From Candidatus Mycobacterium methanotrophicum (lineage in GTDB: Bacteria > Actinomycetota > Actinomycetes > Mycobacteriales > Mycobacteriaceae), in the NCBI RefSeq assembly GCF_023515995.1, contig NZ_CP097320.1:4216001-4280000 (forward strand): a stretch of DNA of 64,000 nt. The letters are read 5' to 3'. The number at the start of each line of letters is the position of its first letter. Within the stretch, counting starts at the first letter, position 1. Below the pieces are notes generated by a model that did not search any database, was not told the origin of the DNA, and saw nothing but the letters and a program-made list of their open reading frames with translations. The position numbers and the translations under genes were made by a program. Below, one piece after another: positions 62,851 through 64,000 of this stretch.

Positions 62851-64000
62851 CGTCCCGCGCCGCTGAGAAGATCGCCCACCTGGCCGCCGCCGTCGTGGTC
62901 GCGATCGGCGGCCGCTAGCAACCAAGCGTATTGGTAAGCAGTCTCTTTCCAGCGCTCGTAACGTCCGCTGATTCCACCGTGGCCAGAAGTCATCTGAGTC
63001 TTCAACAGCACCGGATTGCCACCGGTTTTAGTGTGCCGCAACGCTGCTACCCATTTCGCTGGCTCGACGTAATAGACCCTGGTGTCGTGCAGCGAGGTCA
63101 TCGCCAGGATCGGCGGATACTTCTGGGCGCCGACGTTCTCGTACGGCGAATACGACTTCATGTAGCGATAAACATCGCTGTCGCTCAACGGGTTTCCCCA
63201 TTCATCCCACTCGGTGACGGTCAGCGGCAGCGACGGGTCCAGGATCGTGGTGAGCGGGTCGACGAACGGGACTACCGCCAAGATTCCGGCGAACAAGTCG
63301 GGGGCCATGTTGGCGACCGCGCCCATCAGCAGACCACCGGCGCTGCCGCCCATGCCCACCATTTGCTCCGGTCGGGTCCGTCCGGAGTCCACCAGATGAT
63401 TCGCGACCGCGACGAAGTCGGTGAAGGTGTTCTTCTTCTCCAGCAGCTTGCCGTGCTCGTACCAGAGCCGACCCATTTCGCCGCCCCCACGGACATGCGC
63501 GACGACGAACGCCATGCCGCGGTCGAGCAGCGACAGCCGGGCGATGGAGAACCGCGGATCCTCGCAGATCTCGTATGCGCCGTAGCCGTACAGCAATGCC
63601 GGGGCGGGGAATTCGACGTCGGCGCGGTGCACGATCGAGACCGGGATCCGGCTACCGTCGGCCGCATGCGCCCAATCGCGGCGCTCGACGTAGTCCTCGC
63701 GCCGGTAGCCGCCGAGCACCGGTTGCTCGCGCAACAGGATGCGTTCGCCGGTGACGAGATCCACATCGTAGATCCGTACCGGGGTGACAAACGATCCTGC
63801 ACCGATCCGAAGCTTCGGCGAGTCCCAATTCGGGTTGGCGCCCAGACCGACCGACATCAGCTCGGAGTCGAACGAGATTTCCTGCGGCCGCCCGTAGTCA
63901 GCGCCGTCAATGGGCCACAGCTGAATTCGCGGCAATGCTTCACCGCGGTAGCTGACCACCAGGTGGCCGGCGAAGGCGTCGACGGCGTCCAGTCGCACGC
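62847..64000 (-). CDS. ptrB: Oligopeptidase B (protease II), C-terminal part
   Basis: The visible 383 aa include the end of the beta-propeller and the whole prolyl-oligopeptidase catalytic domain. The nucleophile Ser is in VGMGGSAGGLLMG, the oxyanion and substrate loops in VAHVRGGGEMGRLWYEHGK, the Asp in the SLHDTRVYYVEP region and the His in TSGHGGISGR. It cleaves short peptides after basic residues; matches M. tuberculosis ptrB. The gene continues past the right edge. Its stop overlaps the emrB stop by 4 nt. Confidence 0.93.
   Translation of the reverse strand, partial: VRLDAVDAFAGHLVVSYRGEALPRIQLWPIDGADYGRPQEISFDSELMSVGLGANPNWDSPKLRIGAGSFVTPVRIYDVDLVTGERILLREQPVLGGYRREDYVERRDWAHAADGSRIPVSIVHRADVEFPAPALLYGYGAYEICEDPRFSIARLSLLDRGMAFVVAHVRGGGEMGRLWYEHGKLLEKKNTFTDFVAVANHLVDSGRTRPEQMVGMGGSAGGLLMGAVANMAPDLFAGILAVVPFVDPLTTILDPSLPLTVTEWDEWGNPLSDSDVYRYMKSYSPYENVGAQKYPPILAMTSLHDTRVYYVEPAKWVAALRHTKTGGNPVLLKTQMTSGHGGISGRYERWKETAYQYAWLLAAADRDHDGGGQVGDLLSGAGR

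Overview
The window is high-GC actinobacterial DNA and almost certainly comes from a Mycobacterium. From about 19.6 kb to the end, the gene order follows the Mycobacterium tuberculosis Rv0781-Rv0830 block as I know it: kmtR, desA1, dus, an LCP protein, phoY2, mshD, glnR, lmeA, sulfur-transfer genes, purM, purF, purL, pepC, DyP peroxidase, encapsulin, purQ, purS, emrB and ptrB. Many starts look leaderless, with a -10 box 6-8 nt before an ATG or GTG, which also fits mycobacteria. The species cannot be named. Relative to M. tuberculosis it has a full pstSCAB operon beside mshD and lacks cpsY, Rv0805 and Rv0802c.

Layout. (1) 0-15.1 kb: mobile and defence DNA ending at a tRNA-Phe. It holds an ApeA-like HEPN protein, a DUF488 protein, a divergent gene of unknown function, a giant Type ISP restriction-modification gene split by ISL3 and IS5-like insertions, and an AICE-like module (FtsK/TraB-type translocase, excisionase, frameshifted tyrosine integrase). 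(2) 15.08-15.57 kb: tRNA-Phe, tRNA-Asp and tRNA-Glu on the minus strand, tRNA-Lys on the plus strand. (3) 15.53-19.56 kb: a second small island in tRNA-Lys, bounded by a 36-bp repeat of the tRNA 3' end. It carries a BglII/BstYI-family endonuclease, an MT-A70 methyltransferase with a C-terminal HTH and two AGATCT sites in its promoter, an integrase remnant, a group II intron 5' fragment and an IS630 transposase remnant. (4) 19.6-26.4 kb: F420 oxidoreductase, broken methyltransferase, KmtR with a His-rich partner, broken DUF2236 gene, TetR, DesA1, Dus. (5) 26.5-36.5 kb: cell-wall LCP protein, phosphate transport and its PhoU-like regulator, mycothiol synthase, GlnR, LmeA, thioredoxin. (6) 36.5-39.1 kb: sulfur cluster behind a poly-Cys leader peptide. 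(7) 39.2-43.1 kb: broken TIR-sensor gene, aminotransferase class IV, a 56-bp VNTR, YgfZ, DUF3073. (8) 43.1-57.5 kb: purine genes interspersed with membrane hydrolases, pepC and a DyP-encapsulin nanocompartment. (9) 57.5-64 kb: MBL protein, FAD dehydrogenase, deacetylase-like protein, drug exporter, oligopeptidase B.

The novel interest lies in the two islands. The first combines an abortive-infection protein, a Type ISP system and two uncharacterised companions. The second is a compact restriction-modification unit whose methyltransferase promoter contains candidate target sites of the system itself. The window is also rich in broken genes: single-base frameshifts in at least eight loci, a rhodanese that has lost its active-site segment, and shrunken remnants of an FAD oxidoreductase and a glutathione peroxidase. 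Some frameshifts could be assembly errors; the IS insertions, the intron truncation and the 162-bp in-frame loss cannot easily be explained that way.
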